Positions 1-8,536 of a stretch of DNA of 64,000 nucleotides are shown here, one piece after another (positions within the stretch are counted from its first letter, which is position 1; every line of letters begins with the position of its first letter). A program made the translations under genes and the position numbers. The notes under the pieces were generated by a model. The model was given only the letters and a program-made list of their open reading frames with translations. It had not been told where the DNA came from and did no database searches. The stretch covers positions 303 through 64,302 of the forward strand of contig NZ_JAERMS010000011.1 in the NCBI RefSeq assembly GCF_017426725.1. Reading direction: 5' to 3'. The DNA comes from Prevotella illustrans. Lineage in GTDB: Bacteria > Bacteroidota > Bacteroidia > Bacteroidales > Bacteroidaceae.

Positions 1-54
<54 letters not shown>

Positions 55-94
55 CAACATGCTGAATAAAATACCTTAGAAGATTTCTTCTTTT

Positions 95-179
95 GCCCAG
101 GTGGCGGAATTGGTAGACGCGCACGTTTCAGGTGCGTGTGTTTCACGACGTGCAGGTTCGAGTCCTGTTCTGGGCACCA
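95..179 (+). tRNA. tRNA-Leu(CAG)
   Basis: A class II tRNA with a long variable arm. The acceptor strand GCCCAGG pairs with TCTGGGC, the anticodon stem CACGT/GCGTG encloses the loop TTCAGGT (anticodon CAG), and the T loop GTTCGAGTC is standard. The CCA end is encoded at 177-179. It is the second gene of a four-tRNA cluster. Confidence 0.95.
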
Positions 180-202
180 TTTTATTCGGCATACAACATT
201 CT

Positions 203-286
203 GGAGAGGTGGCGGAATTGGTAGACGCGCTACTTTGAGGGGGTAGTGTCAATTGTGACGTGGGAGTTCGAGTCTCCTCCTCTTCA
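203..286 (+). tRNA. tRNA-Leu(GAG)
   Basis: A second class II leucine tRNA. The acceptor GGAGAGG pairs with CCTCTTC, the anticodon stem CTACT/GGTAG encloses the loop TTGAGGG (anticodon GAG). The D-arm sequence is shared with the Leu(CAG) gene just upstream. CC but no final A follows the discriminator, so CCA is probably completed by the CCA-adding enzyme. Confidence 0.94.
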
Positions 287-307
287 CCTTGTTGGTGGAT
301 TTTATTT

Positions 308-380
<73 letters not shown>

Positions 381-409
381 CTTTGTTTTTTACGAGAAAC
401 ATCAAATCA

Positions 410-949
410 ATGAATTTATACTTGCGATATTTTGATAAAGAGACGTTAGTTTCTAATGTCGAAGGAGCTTTAGACTTTCTTTATTCCATTCCGGAAATAG
501 GTGTCAGCCCGGAGCTTGAAGCTGATATTCGCGAATATGTGAATAGCGATGTTCTTTACCCCAAGCGCTATAAAGTACGTCAGCGGGTGTATTTCATCAT
601 TATCAAGACATTAGCTCCCACGATGATGGATTTCAAGCAGAAGAAAGCTTTACGTCCTATTATCAATGAGAAGCAGGATTTAGCCGCAACGGCAGTAACA
701 CGCTTGACGGAGAATGTACCCGGTTGGTACGAAGGTTCTTTGGACTTCAAGCGGGTTGTCATGATTCCGGCAACAGGCAAACATGAGTATCGCGATACAC
801 ATTTTGTGGTGGCTTGCAAGGCAACTTCCGGCCAGGAATGCTACGATCGTATTGTCGATTACCTGCGAGGACGCGTGGATGGCCGTTCTCAATTTCCTTC
901 CGCAAAAGGAAAAAACTTCCGTTTCAGATATTTGGGAATGTGGAAATAA
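410..949 (+). CDS. conserved protein of unknown function upstream of ssb
   Basis: A 179-residue soluble protein beginning MNLYLRYFDKE. An upstream in-frame start at 260 would run through tRNA-Gly, so the ATG at 410, 30 nt after the tRNA, is the sensible start. There is no signal peptide and no obvious membrane segment. The N-terminal half is mixed helical (LYLRYFDKETLVSNVEGALD); the C-terminal half is basic and aromatic (FRFRYLGMWK). I do not recognise a family with certainty. Its position, 33 nt before ssb in the same direction, hints at co-expression with DNA maintenance genes, but that is inference only. Confidence 0.8.
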   Translation: MNLYLRYFDKETLVSNVEGALDFLYSIPEIGVSPELEADIREYVNSDVLYPKRYKVRQRVYFIIIKTLAPTMMDFKQKKALRPIINEKQDLAATAVTRLTENVPGWYEGSLDFKRVVMIPATGKHEYRDTHFVVACKATSGQECYDRIVDYLRGRVDGRSQFPSAKGKNFRFRYLGMWK

Positions 950-982
950 TCCCTATCGCTTTGATAATTTCCTTTTTAGCCT

Positions 983-1399
983 ATGAATAAAGTAATGTTG
1001 ATCGGTAATGTGGGGAAAGACCCTGATATCCGTTATTACGATAATGATCAAGCTGTGGCCCAGTTTCCATTGGCTACGACAGAACGAGGCTATACGTTAC
1101 AGAATGGTACGCAGGTGCCTGATCATACGGATTGGCATAATATCATTATGTGGCGGGGACTGGCTAAGGTCGCGGAAAAGTATATTCACAAAGGTGACAG
1201 GATTTATGTTGAAGGGCGGTTGCGCTACCGGACTTATGATGACCAAAAGGGACAACGTCGCTATGTGACAGAGATTCTGGCAGACAATATGGAATTGCTT
1301 TCGGTAAAGCATGATGACGGTTCGACCAGAAAGCCGCAGACCCCAACCGAAGAACGTAAAGAAACTACTACAGATTCAAATAGTCCACTTCCATTCTGA
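983..1399 (+). CDS. ssb: single-stranded DNA-binding protein
   Basis: A 138-residue SSB that coats single-stranded DNA during replication and repair. The N-terminal 105 or so residues form the OB fold, opening with MNKVMLIGNVGKDPDIRY and containing the conserved aromatic segment WHNIIMWRGLAKVAEKYI and the KGDRIYVEGRLRYRTY strand. A short polar linker leads to the C-terminal tip NSPLPF, which resembles the partner-binding tail (DDDIPF in E. coli). The length is normal for Bacteroidota. It lies between the unknown 179-residue gene and gldE, an ssb-gldE order that I recall from other Bacteroidales. Confidence 0.97.
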   Translation: MNKVMLIGNVGKDPDIRYYDNDQAVAQFPLATTERGYTLQNGTQVPDHTDWHNIIMWRGLAKVAEKYIHKGDRIYVEGRLRYRTYDDQKGQRRYVTEILADNMELLSVKHDDGSTRKPQTPTEERKETTTDSNSPLPF

Positions 1400-1454
1400 T
1401 GCTTTTTGTCAGAATGGATTTTGATTTTTCAGATTAACATAAAGACCATCTACT

Positions 1455-2789
1455 TTGGATATTTCATTTCTTACAAACGCTTTGGACGACATCTACTTTC
1501 AGATGCCTACAATAGGAATTATGCTTGCAGGCATTCTGACGATCGTTTTGTTGTTTTTTTCCGGTTTTGCCAGTGGGTCTGAAATCGCGTTCTTTAGTCT
1601 CTCGCCCACAGATATCGCAGAGTTGTCGCAAGGTAAAACTCAAGATGACAGGAATATCCAACTTCTAAGAGAGGACAGTGAACGAACTTTGGCTACCGTA
1701 CTGATCGTAAATAATTTCGTAAATGTTACGATCATTATGCTCTGCAATTATATTTTCGGGTCGCTGATTCACTTTGGACCGCAGGCGTATTGGCTGCAGT
1801 TTCTGATTATTACGGTCTTACTTACATTTCTTTTGTTGCTGTTCGGAGAAATCATACCTAAGATTTACAGTCGGCAGACCCCTTTGATGTTTTGTCGTAG
1901 GGCAGTGAATAGCATCCTGTTTTTGCGTAAATTCTTCTGGCCATTGGAAACACTTCTGTTGCGAAGTGGAGTGATGGCGGAAAAAGTGGTGCAGAAAGAG
2001 AGCCATGTGCTTAGTGTAGATGAGTTGGAACAGGCTTTGGAGTTGACCGATAAGAATGATATCAAGAACGAGCAAAGTATGCTCAAAGGTATCATAAAAT
2101 TTGGTGATGAAACCGCAAAGGAAGTCATGACAAGCCGTCAGGATATTGTCGATTTGGAAATACACAGCAATTTCTCTATGGTATTGAAGTGTATCGTGGA
2201 GAATAATTACAGTCGTATTCCCGTTTATCAGGATAACGCGGACAATATTCGGGGAATTTTATATATCAAGGATCTGCTGCCCCATTTGCAGAAAGGAGCT
2301 AATTTCAGATGGCAAACATTGATTCGTCCTGCTTATTTCGTGCCTGAGACAAAGAAAATAGATGACTTGCTGCGGGAGTTTCAGGACAATAAGGTGCATA
2401 TAGCCATTGTAGTTGATGAGTTTGGAGGTACGAGCGGCATTGTCACGTTGGAAGATATTCTGGAAGAAATTGTAGGAGAAATCAATGATGAATACGATGA
2501 GGACGAGAAAACCTTTTCGAAACTCAACTACAATACTTACATCTTCGAGGGTAAAACGCTACTGAGTGATTTCTGTAAAATACTCAATATCAACGACAAT
2601 GAGTTCTCTGAGGTTGAGGGAGAAGCAGACTCTTTGGCCGGATTACTGCTCGAAATCAAAGGCGATTTTCTCAATGTTCATGAAGTAATAAACTACAAGA
2701 ATTATACGTTTGAGATACTGTCTGTAGATGAAAGGCGAATTACCAAGATTAAAGTAACCGTTCATAAGAAAACCGATGGCACTCATTAA
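1455..2789 (+). CDS. gldE: GldE-like membrane protein with CBS and CorC/HlyC domains
   Basis: A 444-residue inner-membrane protein of the CNNM/CorC (DUF21) family, named GldE after the Flavobacterium gliding gene; non-gliding Bacteroidales also keep it and its substrate is unknown. Three or four membrane segments occupy about residues 20-165 and include the family signature SGSEIAFFSLSP. Two CBS domains follow (about 200-330, with EVMTSRQDIVDLEI and SRIPVY), then the acidic linker DEYDEDE and a CorC_HlyC domain. The ORF opens with TTG at 1455; the first ATG is at 1503 and would remove 16 residues. The 3' end overlaps the next gene by 14 nt, so the two are probably translationally linked. Confidence 0.9.
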   Translation: MDISFLTNALDDIYFQMPTIGIMLAGILTIVLLFFSGFASGSEIAFFSLSPTDIAELSQGKTQDDRNIQLLREDSERTLATVLIVNNFVNVTIIMLCNYIFGSLIHFGPQAYWLQFLIITVLLTFLLLLFGEIIPKIYSRQTPLMFCRRAVNSILFLRKFFWPLETLLLRSGVMAEKVVQKESHVLSVDELEQALELTDKNDIKNEQSMLKGIIKFGDETAKEVMTSRQDIVDLEIHSNFSMVLKCIVENNYSRIPVYQDNADNIRGILYIKDLLPHLQKGANFRWQTLIRPAYFVPETKKIDDLLREFQDNKVHIAIVVDEFGGTSGIVTLEDILEEIVGEINDEYDEDEKTFSKLNYNTYIFEGKTLLSDFCKILNINDNEFSEVEGEADSLAGLLLEIKGDFLNVHEVINYKNYTFEILSVDERRITKIKVTVHKKTDGTH

Positions 2790-3402
2790 AGTTGAGCGAC
2801 TTCAGCCCGACATCCTGTTGGGTTTGTGGGAAATCGAGAACGAAGTAGAAGACTTGCGCCCGCTTGTGCCCGAATTTATTTGGGAAAAGACGCAGGCAGA
2901 CAGCAAGAGCGATTCGCGCCGAAAGGAAAAGCTGGCAGTCTATGCCCTGCTTCATACCATGACAGGCGATCGTGAACTTGTAATCTTTCATGAATCCTCG
3001 GGCCGTCCGGTCGTGGAAGGCTGGCATATCGCCATCAGTCACACCCGTGGTTACGCGGCAGTAATGCTCTCTAAGGAACACGATGTAGCCGTCGATGTGG
3101 AATACATGAGCAATCGGGTAGACCGGATAGCCGGCCGTTTCATCCGAGAAGATGAATACGCGCCTGATACGGTCAGTCGCCTGATCGCCTGGTGTGCCAA
3201 AGAAACGCTGTATAAGCTGTTCTATGAAGACGATTTGCAATACTTTGACATGCGTATAGTTGACTTTTCAGCGCTTGAAAAGGCCACGCCGGTTGACAAA
3301 AAGGCACATCGGGGCAGGATAGAGAACCTTTTGCGCAAAGTTACCGTCGATTTCAGCTATCAAATAACGCCTGCTTATGTGCTGACTTGGGCCGTCGGAT
3401 AG
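2776..3402 (+). CDS. 4'-phosphopantetheinyl transferase superfamily protein
   Basis: A 208-residue protein of the Sfp/AcpT class, which moves the phosphopantetheine arm from CoA to a serine of acyl or peptidyl carrier proteins. The family signatures are visible: VAVDVEYMSNRV (magnesium-binding D and E) and, about 40 residues later, AWCAKETLYKLF, matching W-x-x-K-E-x-x-x-K. An upstream SHTRGYAAV segment fits the substrate-binding region. It overlaps gldE by 14 nt. Whether it is the housekeeping AcpS or serves a specialised carrier protein cannot be told from the sequence. Confidence 0.9.
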   Translation: MALIKVERLQPDILLGLWEIENEVEDLRPLVPEFIWEKTQADSKSDSRRKEKLAVYALLHTMTGDRELVIFHESSGRPVVEGWHIAISHTRGYAAVMLSKEHDVAVDVEYMSNRVDRIAGRFIREDEYAPDTVSRLIAWCAKETLYKLFYEDDLQYFDMRIVDFSALEKATPVDKKAHRGRIENLLRKVTVDFSYQITPAYVLTWAVG

Positions 3403-3460
3403 CGAAAAAGGGCATAGCGCTCGAAATGTCGTTGTATGTAAAAAAGCAATAAAACAACAT

Positions 3461-3503
3461 AAAAAAACTCATCTTGGTTTTGCGCCAAGATGAGTTTTTT
3501 TTA
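3461..3503. terminator. bidirectional terminator between the PPTase gene and pgk
   Basis: Arms AACTCATCTTGG and CCAAGATGAGTT with a short loop, flanked by an A run on the left and a T run on the right. It can end both the plus-strand gldE operon and the minus-strand pgk transcript. Confidence 0.9.
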
Positions 3504-3532
3504 TAATATAGATTCAATAAAAGTATCGTGCT

Positions 3533-4786
3533 TTATTCGCCTTTGATGGCGGCAACACCCGGCAACACCTTGCCTTCAATGGCTTCGAGCATAGCACCAC
3601 CGCCGGTAGACACGTAGCTTACCTTGTCAGCCAGGCCAAACTTGTTGACCGCGGCAACGGAGTCGCCACCACCTACGAGTGAGAAAGCGCCGTTTTCCTG
3701 GGTAGCCTGAGCCACATACTTGGCGATTTCGCCGGTTCCGTGAGCGAAGTTCTCCAGTTCGAAGACTCCTACAGGACCATTCCAAAGAATAGTCTTAGAG
3801 CTGAGGATAATCTTCTTCCATGCTTCGAGACTCTCTTCAGAAGCGTCCATGCCTTCCCATTCGTCAGGAATCTGGTTGATTGGGAATACCTTGCGCTCCG
3901 TGTCGTTAGAGAAATCCTTGCCGCATACGGTAGCGACAGACAGACTGAGGTTGACACCCTTCTCCTTGGCAGCAGCCATTACATTGAGTGCTTCGGGCAT
4001 TAAGTCGTCCTCGTGGAGCGACTTACCGATCTTTCCGCCCTGTGCCTTGATGAAAGTGTAGCCCATACCACCACCGATGATGAGGTTATCTACCTTGTCG
4101 AGCAAGTTCTTGATAACGCCGAGCTTAGAGCTTACTTTCGAACCACCGATGATAGCGGTGAACGGGTGCTGAGCGTTTTTCAATACATTGTCGATAGCGG
4201 TTACTTCTTTCTCCATCAAATAGCCCAACATCTTGGAGTCGGCGTCGAAGTAGTCGGCGATGACGGCTGTAGAAGCGTGTTTACGGTGTGCGGTTCCGAA
4301 GGCGTCGTTCACGTAAACATCGGCATAAGAAGCCAATTTCTTGGCAAATTCCTTCTGCCTTTCCTTCATGGCTTTCTTGGCCTCATCGTATTCGGGGGTG
4401 CCCTTTTCTACGCCAACCGGCTTGCCTTCTTCTTCCGGATAGTAGCGCAGGTTTTCGAGCAGCAGAGCCTCTCCCGGCTTCAATGCGGCGGCAGCCTCGT
4501 CGGCTTGGGCGCAGTCAGGAGCGAACTTGACGTCAACACCGAGGGCGGCGCTTACGTTCTTGACAATCTGACCAAGTGAAAGTTCAGGTTTTACCTTGCC
4601 TTTAGGCTTGCCCATGTGGCTCATCATGATGAGGGCACCGCCGTCGGCCAGAACCTTTTTCAGTGTAGGAAGAGCTCCGCGAATACGGGTTTCGTCAGTC
4701 ACATTACCATTTTCATCCAATGGAACATTGAAGTCTACACGAACAATAGCCTTTTTACCGGCAAAATTGAATTGATCGATTTTCAT
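3533..4786 (-). CDS. pgk: phosphoglycerate kinase
   Basis: A 417-residue enzyme that converts 1,3-bisphosphoglycerate and ADP to 3-phosphoglycerate and ATP in glycolysis. The N-terminal substrate site is clear ([20 protein letters not shown], then [11 protein letters not shown] and [11 protein letters not shown]), as is the mid-protein [12 protein letters not shown] motif and the C-terminal nucleotide site with GPVGVFE and [13 protein letters not shown]. Its length is typical of bacterial PGK. It is transcribed alone: a terminator lies downstream and a long array-bearing spacer lies upstream, with a -7 box TATCTTTG about 50 nt before the ATG. Confidence 0.98.
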   Translation of the reverse strand: MKIDQFNFAGKKAIVRVDFNVPLDENGNVTDETRIRGALPTLKKVLADGGALIMMSHMGKPKGKVKPELSLGQIVKNVSAALGVDVKFAPDCAQADEAAAALKPGEALLLENLRYYPEEEGKPVGVEKGTPEYDEAKKAMKERQKEFAKKLASYADVYVNDAFGTAHRKHASTAVIADYFDADSKMLGYLMEKEVTAIDNVLKNAQHPFTAIIGGSKVSSKLGVIKNLLDKVDNLIIGGGMGYTFIKAQGGKIGKSLHEDDLMPEALNVMAAAKEKGVNLSLSVATVCGKDFSNDTERKVFPINQIPDEWEGMDASEESLEAWKKIILSSKTILWNGPVGVFELENFAHGTGEIAKYVAQATQENGAFSLVGGGDSVAAVNKFGLADKVSYVSTGGGAMLEAIEGKVLPGVAAIKGE

Positions 4787-4837
4787 TTGTTTTACGTTTA
4801 TTTTGTGAATTAAAAATATACGAATAGTAAACTATCG

Positions 4838-4845
4838 CAAAGATA
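4838..4845 (-). promoter_or_regulatory. pgk promoter -7 box (TATCTTTG)
   Basis: On the minus strand the sequence reads TATCTTTG, a perfect TAnnTTTG box. It sits in the small inverted repeat CTATCTTTGCGATAG. The leader to the pgk ATG is about 50 nt. Confidence 0.7.
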
Positions 4846-5052
4846 GCATTTTAAATTTGATTGATAAAATAAGCCATTGATAATTAATAGTTTTTTGTAT
4901 AGCCGCAATTACTTATGCCATGTGAACATGGCAAAATCTGAAGATTTTGTTAGAAAAAACTACCTGATTTTAACACTTCTACAACACGTCATCCAGCTGC
5001 CGGCATGTCGAAAAAATCCTTCAATTTGCCGATTTTGAACCCCTTTTACACT

Positions 5053-5155
5053 AAAAGCTATCCTTTTATCGGCTCAAAGCATAACGATTACGCCGTCAAA
5101 GCATAGCTTTTAGCGGGTGAAAGAGCCGCGATTACGGCCTAAAAGCATAGCTATT
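5053..5155. repeat. 22-nt-period palindrome array A (5 units)
   Basis: Unit starts at 5053, 5075, 5097, 5119 and 5141, exactly 22 nt apart. The units read AAAAGCTATCCTTTT, CAAAGCATAACGATT, CAAAGCATAGCTTTT, GAAAGAGCCGCGATT and AAAAGCATAGCTATT. Spacers are 7 nt (ATCGGCT, ACGCCGT, AGCGGGT, ACGGCCT). It belongs to the same family as the arrays at 18437, 40900, 52943 and 63311 and is more degenerate than the one at 18437. Confidence 0.88.
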
Positions 5156-5425
5156 GATGATAAAAAAGCAAAGAGAAAACACACGAAAAAGTACAATCTG
5201 TTGATAACCAGCGATTTATAAAGTTGCTCTAAAATCGCTTATTTGCGCCCGTCGCTTTTCTTTTTCAGAATAACGCCACTTTTTTGATGGTATATGTAAA
5301 GATAATTCAGCGCATTAGACATCATTGAGACTTGTAAACCTGTCCTTACTGATTTTCTACAGCCCCGTTCTTCCTTTACAAACGATCTAAAATTTCCGCC
5401 GAAGCCGATAAAAAGGCACAGTTGG

Positions 5426-6079
5426 TTAGGCTTCGTATGGTGTGGTATCGTTAATGTCGGCAAAGGCCAAGGCTTCTTTGCGTTCAATGCAGGTGCCACA
5501 TTTGCCACAATGTTTGTTGCCGCCCTTGTAACAGCTCCACGTCTCGGTATAGTCTAACTTCAACTTCTTGCCGATGACGGCAATCTCGCCTTTCGTAATA
5601 TCGGTGTAGGGAGCTTCTACGCTCACGTTGACAAAGGTTCCGGCTTGCGCGGCACGGTCGATGGCTGTGATAAATTCGGGTCTGCAATCGGGATAGATGG
5701 TATGGTCACCGGCATGATTGGCAATGAGAACCTTTTTGAGGCCGTGGCTCTCGGCGATGCCAATGGCTATCGACAGCATGATGCCATTGCGAAAAGGCAC
5801 GACGGTCGACTTCATGTTGTCTTCTGTGTAGTGGCCTTCGGGAATGGCCGTGGCCCCATCGAGGAGCGAACTCTTAAAATACTTGCTCATGAAATCGAGC
5901 GGAATCGTCAGATGGTTGATTCCTAAACGCTCACAGTGCATCTTGGCCAGTGGAATTTCTTTGGCGTTGTGGTTGCTTCCATAGTCAAACGATATTCCAA
6001 GGGCTATTTCGTCCTTTTTGTCGTAAAGCAGTGTGATGGAATCCATGCCACCGCTGACAATAATAATAGAATCTTTCAT
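5426..6079 (-). CDS. queC: 7-cyano-7-deazaguanine synthase
   Basis: A 217-residue enzyme of queuosine biosynthesis that converts 7-carboxy-7-deazaguanine to preQ0 with ATP and ammonia. The N-terminal PP-loop is SGGMDSITLLYD. The C-terminal zinc site is visible as a Cys followed by CGKCGTC (CYKGGNKHCGKCGTC). The length is right for the family. The gene starts 47 nt after radA on the same strand and is probably co-transcribed with it. No other queuosine gene and no preQ1 riboswitch is visible nearby. Confidence 0.96.
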   Translation of the reverse strand: MKDSIIIVSGGMDSITLLYDKKDEIALGISFDYGSNHNAKEIPLAKMHCERLGINHLTIPLDFMSKYFKSSLLDGATAIPEGHYTEDNMKSTVVPFRNGIMLSIAIGIAESHGLKKVLIANHAGDHTIYPDCRPEFITAIDRAAQAGTFVNVSVEAPYTDITKGEIAVIGKKLKLDYTETWSCYKGGNKHCGKCGTCIERKEALAFADINDTTPYEA

Positions 6080-6126
6080 TGTTATTAAGTATAATCCCCC
6101 GTGGCTGAAAGCTATTTGTCGGGGGG

Positions 6127-7515
6127 CTATCCGAAGAGGAATCTGAGCGCCTCTTCCACCTTTCTTACAGGGTATAATTTCATGTTAAACTTTGCGGTAT
6201 TGAGTCCCTGCAGATTATATTTGGGGATAATCATGTGGGCAAATCCTAACTTCTCGGCCTCTGAAATGCGTTGCTCAATGCGGTTGATGGGGCGCACCTC
6301 ACCGCTCAGTCCCACTTCGCCGGCCATGCACCAGCCCGATTCTATAGCCGTGTCGACATTGCTGGAAAGAATGGCCGCGATAACGCTGAGGTCCATAGCT
6401 AAGTCCGTGACACGCAGTCCACCGGCGATGTTGACAAACACGTCTTTCTGCATCAGTTTGAAGCCGACCCGCTTCTCAAGTACGGCCAGCAGCATATTGA
6501 GCCTGCGTTGGTCGAATCCTGTGGCCGAACGCTGAGGAGTGCCATAGGCCGCGGAGGACACCAAAGCCTGTGTTTCAACAAGAAATGGCCTTACGCCTTC
6601 CACCGCCGACGAGATGGCAATGCCTGAAAGGCCCTCGTGGTCCTGCGTGAGCAACAACTCCGACGGATTGGAAACCTGTCGCAGACCATTCTGTTGCATC
6701 TCGTAAATACCAAGTTCGGACGTACTCCCGAATCTGTTTTTGATACTTCGTAAGATGCGATACATGTGATGTTGGTCGCCTTCGAATTGAACGACGGTAT
6801 CAACAATGTGTTCCAGAATCTTCGGACCGGCCAATGTGCCTTCCTTGTTGATATGTCCTATCAGGATGACGGGGGTGCCGCTGGTCTTGGCAAACCGCAG
6901 GAGGAGGGTGGCGCATTCTCTTACTTGCGTTATGCTTCCGGGTGAACTCTCAACCTCTTCGGTGGAGATTGTCTGTATGGAGTCGACTATGAGAATGTCG
7001 GGACGTATGTCGCGAATGTGTTCAAAGATATTCTCCAACGATGTTTCACAAAGAATCATCAGATTGTCGTTCTGCTCCCGGCATAGTCGCTCGGCCCTCA
7101 TTTTCAGTTGGTGGGCACTTTCCTCTCCGCTTACATAGAGAATCTTCCGGTCTTTGACGCTCATGACGGTCTGCAGCGTGAGCGTACTTTTGCCAATGCC
7201 GGGCTCACCGCCCAACAAGACGATGCTTCCCCGCACGAGACCACCGCCTAACACGCGGTTCAGTTCGTCGTCGTGCATGTCGATGCGCGGTTCGTCTTTC
7301 GCTGAAATCTGATGGAGAAAAAGAGGTTTGTTGCCCTGAGTCGTAGAAGAACGAACCAATTGGGCTGTATTTTTGGCAGCGTTAGCGCCTTTGTCGTTAG
7401 CTATCCGAATCTCTTTGAATGTGTTCCACTGTCCGCAATTCGGACATTTTCCAATCCATTTCGTAGACTCTTGACCGCAATTACTGCAAACATACGCTAT
7501 CTTGTCTTTTGCCAT
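6127..7515 (-). CDS. radA: DNA repair protein RadA (Sms)
   Basis: A 462-residue RecA-like ATPase that drives branch migration of recombination intermediates. Domains in order: an N-terminal zinc finger (YVCSNCGQESTKWIGKCPNC), the ATPase core with Walker A GGEPGIGKST and Walker B ILIVDSIQT, the RadA-specific KNRFG motif (IKNRFGSTSELGI), and a C-terminal Lon-like domain carrying QKDVFVNIAGGL. The length is typical. It is the first gene of a probable radA-queC operon; a -7 box TACTTTTG lies at 7541-7548. Confidence 0.98.
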   Translation of the reverse strand: MAKDKIAYVCSNCGQESTKWIGKCPNCGQWNTFKEIRIANDKGANAAKNTAQLVRSSTTQGNKPLFLHQISAKDEPRIDMHDDELNRVLGGGLVRGSIVLLGGEPGIGKSTLTLQTVMSVKDRKILYVSGEESAHQLKMRAERLCREQNDNLMILCETSLENIFEHIRDIRPDILIVDSIQTISTEEVESSPGSITQVRECATLLLRFAKTSGTPVILIGHINKEGTLAGPKILEHIVDTVVQFEGDQHHMYRILRSIKNRFGSTSELGIYEMQQNGLRQVSNPSELLLTQDHEGLSGIAISSAVEGVRPFLVETQALVSSAAYGTPQRSATGFDQRRLNMLLAVLEKRVGFKLMQKDVFVNIAGGLRVTDLAMDLSVIAAILSSNVDTAIESGWCMAGEVGLSGEVRPINRIEQRISEAEKLGFAHMIIPKYNLQGLNTAKFNMKLYPVRKVEEALRFLFG

Positions 7516-7540
7516 GATGGGTTCGTTGTGTAAATCTTTA

Positions 7541-7548
7541 CAAAAGTA
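7541..7548 (-). promoter_or_regulatory. radA promoter -7 box (TACTTTTG)
   Basis: The minus strand reads TACTTTTG, a perfect TAnnTTTG box 26 nt upstream of the radA ATG. It is one half of a compact divergent promoter region. Confidence 0.65.
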
Positions 7549-7580
7549 GTGATAATTTTCAGAGTTACAAAATAATTTAT

Positions 7581-7588
7581 TATTTTTG
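7581..7588 (+). promoter_or_regulatory. -7 box (TATTTTTG) for the lipoprotein-TPR operon
   Basis: A TAnnTTTG match 30 nt upstream of the ATG at 7618, divergent from the radA promoter. I see no clean TTTG at the expected -33 distance. Confidence 0.6.
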
Positions 7589-7617
7589 CACAGATAACGA
7601 AATCAGTAGAATTAGTA

Positions 7618-8526
7618 ATGATTTTCCTTAAAAAATATATCCTCTGTCTTCTTACTTTGGCCTTTTTCTGTTCATGTGGAAACTCCTATGAAGAGCGACA
7701 ACGCCTCTCGCGTGCGGAGCAAGCGCGTATTCGCCGGGCCGATTCCCTGGCCTTGAAAGTGGCCGTGCTACCCACACTGGATTGTCTGCCCATTCTTGTG
7801 GCTAAAGATAATCGCCTTTTTGACACCCTTGGCGTCAACGTTCATCTGCGCCACCTGAACGCTCAGATGGATTGCGATACAGAGATTATTGGCGGTAGCA
7901 TTGAAGGGATGGTGACAGATTTAGTGAGAGCCCGGCGCATTGCGGCTCGGGGTGTTCCGTTGGAATACGTTGCGACGACGGAAGCGTCCTGGCAGCTGAT
8001 CGCCAATCGTGCCGCCCGTCTGCGTCGCTTGAATCAGTTGGGCGACAAGATGGTTGCCATGACACGTTACTCTGCGACCGATTATCTGACACAGCATACA
8101 TTGGACACCGTGAAACTGAAGGAGCAGGTTTTCAACATTCAAATCAATAATGTAAAATTGCGACTTGCCATGTTGTTGAATAACGAAATCGATGCCGTGT
8201 GGTTGCCTGAGCCGCAGGCCACTAAGGCCCGGTTGAACGGCCATAACGTGCTGGCCGACTCGCGTAAGTTGGGTGTCAATTTCAGGGTGATCGCTTTTCG
8301 TAAAAAAGCCTTGGCCGACAAACGGCGCCGACAGCAGCTCAGGTTATTTATCAAGGCTTACGACATGGCATGTGACAGTATCAACAAGAATGGATTATCG
8401 CATTATGCCGGATTGCTTCAAAAGTATGATGACGTGGATGAGAAAACGTTAAAATTTTTGCCGGTTATTCGTTATCAGCACGCACGGAAGCCACAAGCAG
8501 CCGATATCGAAAAAGCTTCTAAATAG
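7618..8526 (+). CDS. substrate-binding lipoprotein, ABC-transporter (NitT/TauT-like) type
   Basis: A 302-residue exported lipoprotein. The signal sequence ends in a lipobox-like FFCSCG, with Cys20 as the likely lipidated residue. The mature part resembles periplasmic binding proteins of the nitrate/taurine group (SLALKVAVLPTLDCLPILVA, then GGSIEGMVTDLVRARRIA, and NNEIDAVWLPEPQATKARL). No permease or ATPase gene is adjacent; the only partner is the TPR protein 10 nt downstream. A solute sensor or a component of a distant transporter are both possible; the ligand is unknown. Confidence 0.8.
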   Translation: MIFLKKYILCLLTLAFFCSCGNSYEERQRLSRAEQARIRRADSLALKVAVLPTLDCLPILVAKDNRLFDTLGVNVHLRHLNAQMDCDTEIIGGSIEGMVTDLVRARRIAARGVPLEYVATTEASWQLIANRAARLRRLNQLGDKMVAMTRYSATDYLTQHTLDTVKLKEQVFNIQINNVKLRLAMLLNNEIDAVWLPEPQATKARLNGHNVLADSRKLGVNFRVIAFRKKALADKRRRQQLRLFIKAYDMACDSINKNGLSHYAGLLQKYDDVDEKTLKFLPVIRYQHARKPQAADIEKASK

Positions 8527-8536
8527 ACATTTAACG

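Larger units (their letters stand above)
4787..5425. other. 640-nt intergenic region between pgk and queC
   Basis: This region holds the pgk promoter, a TTTTAACACTT motif at 4968-4978, and a five-unit 22-nt-period palindrome array at 5053-5155. The remaining 270 nt next to the queC stop codon show no convincing gene; an 89-codon minus-strand frame there has no recognisable features. Confidence 0.7.

Noticed and set aside
1097..1312. Frames inside ssb on either strand
   Set aside because: Typical shadows of the OB-fold gene with no independent support.
5053..5155. Considered the arrays as strings of rho-independent terminators
   Set aside because: They do not sit directly after stop codons, the stems (4-6 bp, 5-nt core) are too weak singly, and they occur in promoter-side spacers as well.
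5239..5508. 89-codon minus-strand frame overlapping the end of queC
   Set aside because: It overlaps the zinc-site end of queC in another frame and shows no features of a protein.
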